Assembly: GCF_050433225.1 (NCBI RefSeq) | Contig: NZ_JBNPXQ010000004.1 | Coordinates: 62,001 to 126,000 of the forward strand | DNA from: Sphingomonas_D zeicaulis | Lineage (GTDB): Bacteria > Pseudomonadota > Alphaproteobacteria > Sphingomonadales > Sphingomonadaceae | Length of the DNA: 64,000 nt | Reading direction: 5' to 3' | Shown: positions 17,106 through 24,763 of the stretch, piece by piece | How the letters are laid out: every line of letters begins with the position of its first letter | How positions within the stretch are numbered: the first letter of the stretch is position 1 | Program-made: the position numbers and the translations under genes | Notes under the pieces: model-generated | What the model saw: only the letters and a program-made list of their open reading frames with translations | What the model was told of the DNA's origin: nothing | Databases searched by the model: none

Positions 17106-17510
17106 ATGCCGCTGAGCATGACCAAGATCGCCTATGGCTGCGAAAGCCTCGAGATTCTCGCGGAGCGCATCGCGATGCGCGCCGGCGCGGGCGAGATGCA
17201 GATGACGACGCGCTATTTGCCCAAGCGCCATGCGGAGATGCTCGGCGGATCGCTCTATTGGATCATCCGCCACAATCTCGTCGCGCGCTGCCCTCTGATC
17301 GGCTTTGCCGAGGCGGAGGACGGCAAGCACACGATCATCCGGCTGGAACCGGTGCTGATCCCCGTCCGCCCGCGCCCGAAGCGCGCGCATCAGGGCTGGC
17401 GCTATCTGGAGGAAAAGGACGCGCCGCCCGATCTGGGCACCGGCGCCGGCGACGTCGCCGCACTCCCCGCCGGGCTGGCTGGCGATCTGGAGGCGCTGGG
17501 GCTGATCTGA
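17106..17510 (+). CDS. DUF1489 family protein
   Basis: A 134-residue cytoplasmic protein matching DUF1489 (PF07370), a family nearly restricted to alphaproteobacteria. Diagnostic segments are LIKLAVG-like MTKIAYGCESLEIL, the TRYLPKRHAEMLGGSLYWII block, and RPKRAHQGWRYLEEKDAPPD. Translation may start at 17106 or at a second ATG at 17118 that fits the family better. Function is unknown. It follows the GT-C gene by four bases, though DUF1489 genes sit in varied contexts elsewhere. Confidence 0.85.
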   Translation: MPLSMTKIAYGCESLEILAERIAMRAGAGEMQMTTRYLPKRHAEMLGGSLYWIIRHNLVARCPLIGFAEAEDGKHTIIRLEPVLIPVRPRPKRAHQGWRYLEEKDAPPDLGTGAGDVAALPAGLAGDLEALGLI

Positions 17511-17544
17511 CGCTTTTCTCCCTCTCCCTCAAGAGGGGCTTTGG

Positions 17545-18267
17545 TCACGCCTTACACTTTACTGTCCCCGACCCCATCGTCCGCGACTTGCAGGTCGCCG
17601 GGCCATGGACGATCGCATTTCCCGATCCCAGCACAGAGACATCCGCCGAGGTTTCCGCCGTCGCTTCGACATTGCCCGATCCGGCGACCGACGCGTCCAG
17701 CGTACCCACCTTGAGCCCTGCCACCTTGGCGTTGCCCGATCCGGTGAGCGACACCTTCAGACGGTCCGCGGTGCCGGCCAGTTCGGCGTCGCCGGATCCG
17801 GTCAGCCCCAGCCGCACCTCGGGCGCGGAAATGGCGGCGACCTTCAAGGTGCCCGATCCCACGACATCGCCGGAGAAGGCGCCATCGACACGATCGATCG
17901 CCATGTCGCCCGATCCGGCGATGGTCGCACCCGAAAGCCTGGGCAGCGTCACCAGCACCTTGATGCTGTTGCGCGCGCCATCGCCGATGCGCACGCCGCG
18001 CTTGCGGCCGATCTCCAGCACCTTGCCGTCCACCTTGATGTCCAGCGTGTCGAGCACGCCGGTGTCGCCGCGGGCGCTGACCGCGAAGGCGGGGCCCACG
18101 CGCACGGTCACATCGTCCGGCCCGGTCAGCGACACCGCCTCGAACCCGCTGAGATCGAAGCGGCGATCACCGTCGACACCGCTCGCCTTCGCCGATCCGA
18201 TGGTCTCGCCGCCGACGCCGCAGGCACCGAGCGCGAACATGAGGGCGGTTGCCAGAACCGGGCGCAT
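17545..18267 (-). CDS. Head GIN domain (DUF2807) putative lipoprotein
   Basis: A 240-residue protein started by the ATG at 18267 behind a GAGGAG ribosome site. The signal MRPVLATALMFALGACG ends in a lipobox-like ALGAC. The rest is a right-handed beta-helix of the DUF2807 or putative auto-transporter adhesin head GIN family. At least seven turns end with GSG followed by N, D or T (GSGDMAI, GSGTLKV, GSGDAEL, GSGNAKV, GSGNVEA, GSGNAIV, GSGTVKC). It is probably anchored in the outer membrane facing the periplasm. Its biological role is unknown. It is convergent with the DUF1489 gene. Confidence 0.85.
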   Translation of the reverse strand: MRPVLATALMFALGACGVGGETIGSAKASGVDGDRRFDLSGFEAVSLTGPDDVTVRVGPAFAVSARGDTGVLDTLDIKVDGKVLEIGRKRGVRIGDGARNSIKVLVTLPRLSGATIAGSGDMAIDRVDGAFSGDVVGSGTLKVAAISAPEVRLGLTGSGDAELAGTADRLKVSLTGSGNAKVAGLKVGTLDASVAGSGNVEATAETSADVSVLGSGNAIVHGPATCKSRTMGSGTVKCKA

Positions 18268-18289
18268 CGGACGTCTCCTCGCTGTGTTG

Positions 18290-18301
18290 GTATTACAATA
18301 C
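18290..18301 (-). promoter_or_regulatory. Palindrome upstream of the GIN-domain gene
   Basis: GTATT and AATAC arms flank an AC centre, 22 bases upstream of the start codon. The position fits an operator in the promoter or leader. No regulator gene of an obvious matching family lies beside it, so binding is inferred from symmetry alone. Confidence 0.3.
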
Positions 18302-18423
18302 ACTCAGGTCTGCTGACGTCAAATGCCGCATGCCACCGTCACAGAACCGTCATGCCTAGGTGATTCCAATTGTAACATCATGTCGCCAGAGGTCGCCCAT
18401 CTCCATGCGGGGAGTTACGGGCC

Positions 18424-19293
18424 ATGGATGCGATAGCGCGACTGCCATTCGAAGGAGACATCGGCGACTTCGTGTCGTCCCAGCCGGCGCATCCGGAGCG
18501 CGAGGGGCGGCGCCGCCGCTACCGCACGATCTGGGTGTCCGACATCCATCTCGGCACGCGGGGCTGCAACGCGCGCATGCTGATCGATTTCCTCGATTCC
18601 ACCGACAGCGAGACGATGTACCTCGTGGGGGACATCATCGACGGCTGGCGCATGAAGAAGCGCTTCTACTGGCCGGCCTCGCACAACGACATCCTCTGGC
18701 GGATCATGAAGCGCGCCAAGCGCGGCACGCGGATGGTCTACATCCCGGGCAATCATGACGAGATGTTCCGCCAGTTCACCGGGCTGAACTTCGGCGGCGT
18801 CGAAATCCGCCGCAAGGCGATCCACACCACCGCCGACGGTCGCAAGCTGCTGGTGCTGCATGGCGACGAGTTCGACACGATCATGCTCGCGCACCGCTGG
18901 CTCGCCCATATCGGCGACTTCGCCTATGAATGGCTGATGCGCGCCAATGTCGTGGTCAACGCGGTGCGCAGCCGGCTGGGCCTGCCCTATTGGTCGCTGT
19001 CGAAGCACGCCAAGCACAAGGTGAAGAACGCGGTCGAATTCATCAGCCGCTTCGAGGAAGTGGTGGCGCATGAAGCGGGCACGCGCGGCGTCGACGGCGT
19101 GGTCTGCGGCCACATCCACAATGCCGAGATCCGCGAGATCGCCGGCGTCGAATATTATAACGATGGCGATTGGGTGGAGGGCTGCACCGCGCTGGTCGAG
19201 CATTTCGACGGCCGGATGGAGGTGCTCCACTGGGCCGACGAGATGAAGGCCCGGGACGCCGAAGAGGCGGCGTCCATCCGATTGGCGGCCTGA
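18424..19293 (+). CDS. UDP-2,3-diacylglucosamine diphosphatase-like metallophosphatase (LpxH-like)
   Basis: A 289-residue calcineurin-like phosphoesterase. The two-metal site is complete: SDIHLG (Asp40, His42), GDIIDGW, GNHDE, HGDEFD and GHIHNA. The WRMKKRFYWP and HRWLAHIGDFAYEWL segments resemble the LpxH2/YbbF group, which hydrolyses UDP-2,3-diacylglucosamine in lipid A synthesis. The N-terminal 33 residues are a basic extension (HPEREGRRRRYR) before the core. It overlaps the downstream glycosyltransferase ORF, a pairing that recurs in alphaproteobacteria and suggests a shared role in glycolipid metabolism. The true substrate may differ from that of E. coli LpxH. Confidence 0.9.
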   Translation: MDAIARLPFEGDIGDFVSSQPAHPEREGRRRRYRTIWVSDIHLGTRGCNARMLIDFLDSTDSETMYLVGDIIDGWRMKKRFYWPASHNDILWRIMKRAKRGTRMVYIPGNHDEMFRQFTGLNFGGVEIRRKAIHTTADGRKLLVLHGDEFDTIMLAHRWLAHIGDFAYEWLMRANVVVNAVRSRLGLPYWSLSKHAKHKVKNAVEFISRFEEVVAHEAGTRGVDGVVCGHIHNAEIREIAGVEYYNDGDWVEGCTALVEHFDGRMEVLHWADEMKARDAEEAASIRLAA

Positions 19294-19316
19294 TGCTCGC
19301 GGAGGACGATCGAGAG

Positions 19317-20345
19317 ATGCGCATCGCGATCGTCACCGACGCCTGGAGCCCGCAGGTCAACGGCGTCGTTCGCACCTTGCAGTCGGTCAGCGCGGAACTG
19401 CGCGGGCAGGGGCATATCGTCGAGGTGATCTCGCCCGACCTCTATTACTCGCTGCCGTGCCCCACCTATCCGGAGATCCGGCTGGCGATGGCCCGCGCGC
19501 GTTCGGTCGGCGCGCGGATCGCGGCGTTTCAGCCCGATGCGATCCATCTCGCGACCGAAGGCCCGCTGTGCCTCGCCGCGCGCCGGTGGTGCCTGCGCAA
19601 CGACATTCCCTTCACCACCGCCTACCACACCCACTTCCCGGACTATGTCGAGAAGCGCACCGGCGTGCCCGCGCGCTGGGTGTGGCGCTATATCCGCTGG
19701 TTCCATGGCCCGGCCCAGTCGGTGCTGGTCTCCACCGAAAGCGTGCGCCGCGCGCTGCGCACGCATGGCGTCGCCCAGCTTCGCCATTGGGGCCGCGGCG
19801 TTGATCTCGCCAATTTCACGCCCGATGCGCCGCCGCCGGCTGCCTTCGCCGATCTGCCGCGCCCGATCATGCTCTCCGTCGGCCGTGTCGCGATCGAGAA
19901 GAATCTCGAGGCCTTCCTGGCCGCCGACGTGCCGGGCACCAAGGTGGTGGTGGGCGACGGACCGGCGCGTGCCGACCTCGCGGCGCGCTATCCGGATGCG
20001 CTGTTCCTGGGCCCGCTGTTCGGCCAGGACCTCGCCGGCGCCTATGTCGGGGCGGACGTGTTCGTCTTCCCCAGCCGCACCGACACGTTCGGATTGGTGA
20101 TGATCGAGGCGCTGGCCTGTGGCACGCCGGTGGCCGGCTATCCGGTGACGGGGCCGATCGACGTGCTCAACACCCGCGTCGGCGCGATCGGCGAACGGAT
20201 CGAGGATGCCATCGCCCAGGCGCTGACGCGCGATCGCGGCGAATGCGCAGCCTATGGCCAGGGGTTCAGCTGGACCGCCAGCGCCAGGCAGTTTCTCGCC
20301 GGACTGGCGCCGTTTCCGCCGCAGCGGTTCAGCGCCGCGGCCTGA
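19317..20345 (+). CDS. Family 4 glycosyltransferase (MgtA-like)
   Basis: A GT-B fold retaining glycosyltransferase of about 342 residues. It starts MRIAIVTDAWSPQVNGVVRT, the classic N-terminus of GDP-mannose- or UDP-sugar-dependent transferases that make glycolipids. Other marks are HLATEGPLC, TTAYHTHFPDYVEKR, the WGRGVDLANF acceptor loop and the donor-binding SRTDTFGLVMIEALACGTPV block near the C-terminus. ATG 19317 has GGAGG 11 bases upstream; an in-frame ATG at 19293 overlapping the previous stop is the alternative. It is the second gene of a two-gene operon with the LpxH-like hydrolase. Confidence 0.9.
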   Translation: MRIAIVTDAWSPQVNGVVRTLQSVSAELRGQGHIVEVISPDLYYSLPCPTYPEIRLAMARARSVGARIAAFQPDAIHLATEGPLCLAARRWCLRNDIPFTTAYHTHFPDYVEKRTGVPARWVWRYIRWFHGPAQSVLVSTESVRRALRTHGVAQLRHWGRGVDLANFTPDAPPPAAFADLPRPIMLSVGRVAIEKNLEAFLAADVPGTKVVVGDGPARADLAARYPDALFLGPLFGQDLAGAYVGADVFVFPSRTDTFGLVMIEALACGTPVAGYPVTGPIDVLNTRVGAIGERIEDAIAQALTRDRGECAAYGQGFSWTASARQFLAGLAPFPPQRFSAAA

Positions 20346-20438
20346 GCCGGTGCCCTGTCACGGCAGTCCGACGACGGGGCTGCCGCGCATGCCGCTTGCC
20401 CTCGAGGCGAAGCGCGATTAAATCGGCGTGGATATTGC

Positions 20439-20471
20439 GGCCGCTCCGTGACGGGGCGGCCCTTCTTTTAT
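20439..20471 (+). terminator. Rho-independent terminator
   Basis: GGCCGC (20439-20444) pairs with GCGGCC (20456-20461) across an 11-base loop, and a CTTCTTTTAT tract follows. It ends the glycosyltransferase transcript. Because it abuts the trcR ribosome site (start at 20487), it could also act as an attenuator for trcR. Confidence 0.6.
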
Positions 20472-20486
20472 CTGGAGTGTTCCGTC

Positions 20487-21167
20487 GTGGCCCAGCCGCT
20501 CATGCCCCATGCGACCGCGTCCTGGCTGGTCGACAATACTGCGCTCAGCTTTGAACAGATCGCCGCTTTCTGTGGCCTGCACATCCTCGAAGTGCAGGCG
20601 ATTGCTGACGATACCGCCGCGACCAAGCTTACCGGCCGCGATCCCGTCCGCGCGCACGAGCTGACGATGGACGAGATCGAAAAGGGTCAGAAGAACCCGA
20701 ACTATCGCATGCAGATGACCAAGGGCCCCGAGCAGGTCCGCCGCACCAAGGGTCCGCGCTACACGCCGGTTTCCAAGCGGCAGGACAAGCCTGACGGCAT
20801 CGCCTGGATCATCCGCAACCACCCTGAAATCTCCGACGGCGCGATCAGCAAGCTGATCGGCACCACGCGCACCACGATCGCGGCGATCCGCGATCGGTCG
20901 CACTGGAACATCGCCAACATCGTCCCCAAAGATCCGGTGACGCTGGGGCTCTGCTCGCAGCGCGAACTCGACGCGCTGGTTGCCAAGGCCGCCAAGGCGG
21001 CGGGCATCGAGGCGCCGGTCGACGAGCGGCTTGAGGGTGACCGCGAGGCGCTGATCGAACAGCTCCGCGCCGAGCGCGATGCGGCATCGCGCGATGCCGA
21101 TGCGGTCCATTCCGGCGAGAGCGAGCGCCCGGTCGACTATACCCGCGACACGCTCTTCAAGAGCTGA
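20487..21167 (+). CDS. trcR: Cell-cycle transcriptional regulator TrcR (DUF1013)
   Basis: A 226-residue DUF1013 protein, an alphaproteobacterial regulator placed in the CtrA/GcrA cell-cycle network. The conserved N-terminus AQPLMPHATASWLVDNTALS and FEQIAAFCGLHILEVQAIAD define the family. A second helix-turn-helix-like region is WIIRNHPEISDGAISKLIG. The start is GTG 20487 with a GGAG ribosome site ten bases upstream, which gives the family-typical N-terminus; the longer frame from 20448 runs through the terminator. The C-terminal 40 residues are a charged variable tail. It is followed 4 bases later by a metallo-hydrolase gene. Confidence 0.92.
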   Translation: MAQPLMPHATASWLVDNTALSFEQIAAFCGLHILEVQAIADDTAATKLTGRDPVRAHELTMDEIEKGQKNPNYRMQMTKGPEQVRRTKGPRYTPVSKRQDKPDGIAWIIRNHPEISDGAISKLIGTTRTTIAAIRDRSHWNIANIVPKDPVTLGLCSQRELDALVAKAAKAAGIEAPVDERLEGDREALIEQLRAERDAASRDADAVHSGESERPVDYTRDTLFKS

Positions 21168-21171
21168 CGCC

Positions 21172-22257
21172 TTGGAAACGCTCTCGCCCGACGCGTCGCT
21201 GACGCAGGACGAGAGCTTCGTGCCGACCAGCCGCAAGGGGCTGGTCTATCCGTTCGGTGAATTCGCCCCCGCGTCCGGTGCCCTGCACCGGCTGTCGGGC
21301 GGGGTGCGCTGGGCGCGGATCAGCCTGCCGGGTTCGCTCGGCCACATCAATTGCTGGGTGCTCGACGATGAGGGCGGGGTCGCGATCTGCGACACCGGCA
21401 TGATGCTGCCGCCCTCGATCGCCGATTGGGAAGCGATCTTCGCCGGTGCGCTCGCAGGGCAGCGCGTGACGCGCGTGTTCGGCACCCATTTCCACCCCGA
21501 TCATGTCGGCCTCGCCGGCTGGCTCGCGAACCGGTTCGGCGCGCCGGTCTGGATGACGCGCGGCGAGTGGATGACCGCGCAGCTCGCCTGGACCGACGCG
21601 CGCGAGACCGTGCCGGACGAGGTGATCGCGCTGCGCCGCGCCGCCGGATGGGATGATGCCCAGATCGATGCGGCGCGCGCCGAGGGCTGGGGCCGGCTGC
21701 GTCGTTACATGGCGCAACTCCCGCTCGGCCACCGCCGCATTCGCGATGGCGATCGGCTGACGATCGGCGCGCATGTATGGGATGTCGTCACCGGCTGCGG
21801 CCACAGCCCCGAACATGCCTGCCTGATGAATGAGGCGGATGGCCTGCTGATCGCCGGCGATCAGGTGCTGCCGCGGATCAGCTCCAACGTGTCGCTCGGC
21901 GTCACCGAGCCCGAGGGGGATCCGCTGGGCGACTGGCTGGGCTCAATCGCCAAATTGCTGGGGCTTCCCGCCGACCTGCTCGTGCTACCCGCGCATGGCG
22001 AGCCGTTTCGCGGCCTTCATGTCCGGCTGAAGGCGTTGCATGATGAACATCATGCGCGGCTCGATGAACTCGTGGCACTGCTTGCCGAGCCGCGGCGTGC
22101 GATCGACTGTTTCGGCCTGCTGTTCACGCGCCGCATCGGTGCCGAACAAATGGGGCTGGCGAGCGGCGAGGCGCTGGCGCACCTCCGCCACCTCGAAGTC
22201 ACCGGCCGTGCGGTGCGCGAGGTGACGGACGGCGTCTGGTGGTATCGCGCCGCCTGA
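21172..22257 (+). CDS. Metallo-beta-lactamase-fold hydrolase
   Basis: A 361-residue MBL-fold hydrolase of the glyoxalase II-like group. The zinc-binding motif is THFHPDHVG, with downstream metal ligands in CGHSPEHAC, IAGDQVLP and LPAHGEPF. A C-terminal winged-helix-like part (about 285-361) is common in this subgroup. The start chosen is TTG 21172, four bases after the trcR stop; no ATG occurs between it and the conserved ESFVPTSRKGLVYPFGE, while the upstream in-frame ATG at 21079 lies within trcR. Substrate is unknown; thioesters or lactones are typical. Confidence 0.88.
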   Translation: METLSPDASLTQDESFVPTSRKGLVYPFGEFAPASGALHRLSGGVRWARISLPGSLGHINCWVLDDEGGVAICDTGMMLPPSIADWEAIFAGALAGQRVTRVFGTHFHPDHVGLAGWLANRFGAPVWMTRGEWMTAQLAWTDARETVPDEVIALRRAAGWDDAQIDAARAEGWGRLRRYMAQLPLGHRRIRDGDRLTIGAHVWDVVTGCGHSPEHACLMNEADGLLIAGDQVLPRISSNVSLGVTEPEGDPLGDWLGSIAKLLGLPADLLVLPAHGEPFRGLHVRLKALHDEHHARLDELVALLAEPRRAIDCFGLLFTRRIGAEQMGLASGEALAHLRHLEVTGRAVREVTDGVWWYRAA

Positions 22258-22287
22258 TCAACGCTTGCGCTCTTAGCGCTTGCCCGA

Positions 22288-22614
22288 TCAGCGCTTGAAA
22301 GTGTCGATCGACTCGCGGCCGAACCGAGCGATCAACTCGCCGATCTCCTTGACCTGCGCCATCGATCGGCTGCCCTGTTCCTGGATGTAGCGGCTCTGCA
22401 ATTCCAGTACCTCGGGCAGGCTGCTTGCCTGCGCGGCGGCGCGCAGCGCGGCGAACGCCTCGCGCGTGTTCGCCTCGGCATGGTCGATCACGGCGGTAGC
22501 AATAGCGGCGCTGTTCTCCGCGGCCTTCTGGCCGCCCGCCTTCATTGCCTCACCTGCCGCCTTCAGCGGTTCGGCCATCCCATCGATACCGCCCTTGCCG
22601 GGATCCTTAGCCAT
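22288..22614 (-). CDS. Phasin family protein
   Basis: A 108-residue amphipathic helical protein resembling Phasin_2, which coats polyhydroxyalkanoate granules or other storage inclusions. After a short glycine-rich start come long helices (AAENSAAIATAVIDHAEANT, then AFAALRAAAQAS and LELQSRYIQEQGSRSMAQVK) ending SIDTFKR. Its start codon lies eight bases inside the end of the WS/DGAT-like gene, so the two are co-translated. This hints that both act on a neutral-lipid or polyester inclusion. Confidence 0.8.
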   Translation of the reverse strand: MAKDPGKGGIDGMAEPLKAAGEAMKAGGQKAAENSAAIATAVIDHAEANTREAFAALRAAAQASSLPEVLELQSRYIQEQGSRSMAQVKEIGELIARFGRESIDTFKR

Positions 22615-24079
22615 TTGCGGGCTCCTTGTTCCTGTGCGTTGTCATGCCCGCCGTCGTCGCGGGCCCCCCTGTCGCCGCGGGAACATCCCGCGTCGCATCC
22701 GTTGCACGCCGTGCGGGCGCCGCCATCGTCACCGCGCGCGCCAGCCGTTCCGCGCTTGCCGCCAGCGCTGCCGTATAGGTCGCGGGATCGGGCAGCTTGG
22801 CGCGGTCGGCGGTGAAGCCGATGACCAGCGAGCCACCCTGCGCGGTCGCGGTGTGCGCCAGCCCGAGATCGTCGGCCAGCGGCACCAGCGCATGCACCGC
22901 CAGCAACCGCGCGCCGCCGAAATAGACGTCGCCATCGACGCCGGGAAAGCTGGCCACTGCGGTCGCCACGGGCGGCGCGTCGACATCCGCCAGCCGGCGA
23001 AGCTGCTGACGCGCACGCTGCCCGGCCAACGCCGGGCCGAACAGGGTCGTCGCGGTGGACGGCGGCTCGGCCGGCTCGCGATCCAGCTTGCGCGTGATCA
23101 GCCGCAGCCGCATGCCATCCTCATCCGCATCGGTCGCCAGCGGCAGCGCGATCGCGCTGTCGCCCGCGGGCAGCAGTGCGGCCAGCGGCGCATGGGGCAG
23201 TTCGCCGCGCGCATCGAGATAATGGGCGATGGCACCGCCGACGATCGCGCCGATCACTGCATCGCGCGTCGCGCCGGACGCCGCCTCGATCCGCGCGATC
23301 TCCGCCAGCGGCAGCGTCACCGCATCATAGACGCGGTGGGGGCCGACCGCGCCGGCAAACGGGGTGGGGGGCGCCTCCACCGGCGCCGGCACGGGCTCTC
23401 CGCGCCGCGCGATGCGCTGCGCGCCGCGGCGGGCGAGGTCAGGCAGCGCGCGGGCCAGCGTCTCGGCGAACTGGAAGGGTTTGCGCAGCGTGTTGAAATA
23501 GCTGCTGACGAGAAGGTCGCGAATGCCAGGCCGGCTGTCCGGCTGCCAGTCGTCGATGCTGCCATCATCGTCGAAGCCGGCGGGCAGCGGATCATGCACG
23601 GCGGCGAGCATGCGGTCCCCGGCCACCGGATCGATCGCGGCGAGGTGCGTTTTGGCGAACAGCGCGAAGGCGCCCGGCGGCAGCCCGGCCACGCCATCCA
23701 GCCCCTCGATGATCGTGAAGTCCCACAGCGGCCGGTTGAGGTCCATCGGCCGCGCATGCAGCCGCGACACGAGGATGCAGAGCTGCCGCCAGTCACCGGG
23801 CTGCGGCAGCGCGATGTGGCGTACATGATGCTCTACGTCGAAATCGGGATCCTCGATCCAGTAGGGCGCGTCGAGATCCAGCGGCACGCGCACCAGCCGG
23901 CGGCGAAAGGCGGCGGCGCGGCGCAGCCGCGCGGAGACATGGCGCAGGATATGCTTGAAGCGCACCCGGCCATCGGGCGCCGTCGCAGGATCGTAGAGGC
24001 ACAGCAGCCCTACATGCATCGGCGTCGCCGGCGCATCATGATAAACGAAACGCGCGTCTTCGACGCCCAGTTGCTGCAT
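22607..24079 (-). CDS. WS/DGAT-family acyltransferase homologue with degenerate motifs
   Basis: A 490-residue protein with the full-length fold of bifunctional wax ester synthase/diacylglycerol acyltransferases, which esterify acyl-CoA with alcohols or diglycerides. N-terminal marks are present (MQQLGVEDARFVYHDAPATP MHVG, and RPMDLNRPLWDF). The catalytic HHxxxDG is altered to HLAAIDP at residues 145-151: the second His is Leu and the Gly is Pro. The later asparagine-aspartate motif reads TRDAV and the usual SNVPGP reads ASFPGV. It may therefore be inactive or have another acyl-transfer role. ATG 24079 is the start; the extension to 24151 is not family-like. It is coupled to the phasin gene. 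Confidence 0.82.
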   Translation of the reverse strand: MQQLGVEDARFVYHDAPATPMHVGLLCLYDPATAPDGRVRFKHILRHVSARLRRAAAFRRRLVRVPLDLDAPYWIEDPDFDVEHHVRHIALPQPGDWRQLCILVSRLHARPMDLNRPLWDFTIIEGLDGVAGLPPGAFALFAKTHLAAIDPVAGDRMLAAVHDPLPAGFDDDGSIDDWQPDSRPGIRDLLVSSYFNTLRKPFQFAETLARALPDLARRGAQRIARRGEPVPAPVEAPPTPFAGAVGPHRVYDAVTLPLAEIARIEAASGATRDAVIGAIVGGAIAHYLDARGELPHAPLAALLPAGDSAIALPLATDADEDGMRLRLITRKLDREPAEPPSTATTLFGPALAGQRARQQLRRLADVDAPPVATAVASFPGVDGDVYFGGARLLAVHALVPLADDLGLAHTATAQGGSLVIGFTADRAKLPDPATYTAALAASAERLARAVTMAAPARRATDATRDVPAATGGPATTAGMTTHRNKEPANG

Positions 24080-24278
24080 CCTGCTCTCCCGAGCCCGTTC
24101 TGACGGGCTTCGTTCGGCCCGCACACAATCGGAAAGCAGCCCGGCTTGCAAGCCATGCGCGGGAATTCACCTCGAATAAGGCGGAGAATCAGGCCGGACT
24201 GCCGCAATCCTGCCATTTGTCTCGATTACCCGAGCAGGGATAAGGCCTTTTCCCGTACCAGGACCCGGACATTCGTCG

Positions 24279-24713
24279 ATGCTGTCGCAGAAGACCCGTT
24301 ACGCTCTTAGATCGTTGCTCTATCTCGCTGAACGCCATGACGGTTCGCCGATCCAGCTGACCGAGATCGCCGAGACCCAGCAGGTGCCGCGCAAATATCT
24401 CGAACTGATCATGCTCGATCTGAAGAAGGCCGGCATGGTGAAGAGCCGGCGGGGCCCAGGCGGCGGCTATGTGCTTGCGCGCCCGGCAAGCGACATTTCT
24501 TTCGGCGAGGTCGTCCGCACGCTGGATGGTCCGCTGGCGCTTGTCCCCTGCGCTTCGCTGACAGGCTATCGCCGCTGCGAGGATTGCCATGACGAAGCGA
24601 CCTGCGCGATCCGCCACGTGATGGCGATGGTGCGGCAGGATACCGCCAAGGTGCTCGACGGCACCTCGCTGGCACAGGCGGCGATGCTGGAAGGCGCGCT
24701 CGAAGCGGCTTGA
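24279..24713 (+). CDS. Rrf2-family transcriptional regulator
   Basis: A 144-residue winged-helix regulator beginning MLSQKTRYALRSLLYLAERH with QQVPRKYLELIMLDLKKAG as recognition region and a GPGGGY wing. The C-terminal part has four cysteines (Cys91, Cys100, Cys103, Cys109; the PCASLTGYRRCEDC region), enough to ligate an iron-sulfur cluster as in IscR, NsrR or RirA. It probably senses iron-sulfur status, nitric oxide or redox state. It is monocistronic, divergent from the WS/DGAT-like gene. Its targets are not visible here. Confidence 0.9.
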   Translation: MLSQKTRYALRSLLYLAERHDGSPIQLTEIAETQQVPRKYLELIMLDLKKAGMVKSRRGPGGGYVLARPASDISFGEVVRTLDGPLALVPCASLTGYRRCEDCHDEATCAIRHVMAMVRQDTAKVLDGTSLAQAAMLEGALEAA

Positions 24714-24727
24714 GCGCAGGAGTCTCG

Positions 24728-24749
24728 CCCCTCCCTTTCAGGGGAGGGG
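24728..24749. terminator. Hairpin of the CCCCTCCC type between convergent genes
   Basis: CCCCTCCC (24728-24735) pairs with GGGAGGGG (24742-24749) around a TTTCAG loop. It lies between the convergent Rrf2 and DUF1444-like genes and can serve both strands. Similar inverted repeats occur at 50901, 56892 and 57005. Confidence 0.55.
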
Positions 24750-24763
24750 AACAGGACACCTCA

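Noticed and set aside
15224..17125. A 633-codon open frame on the minus strand
   Set aside because: It is antisense to the GT-C membrane protein and composed mostly of Arg, Gln and His repeats. It has no ribosome site or domain.
22466..24103. A 545-codon open frame on the plus strand
   Set aside because: It is antisense to the WS/DGAT-like gene, with Arg/His/Gln-rich composition and no domain.
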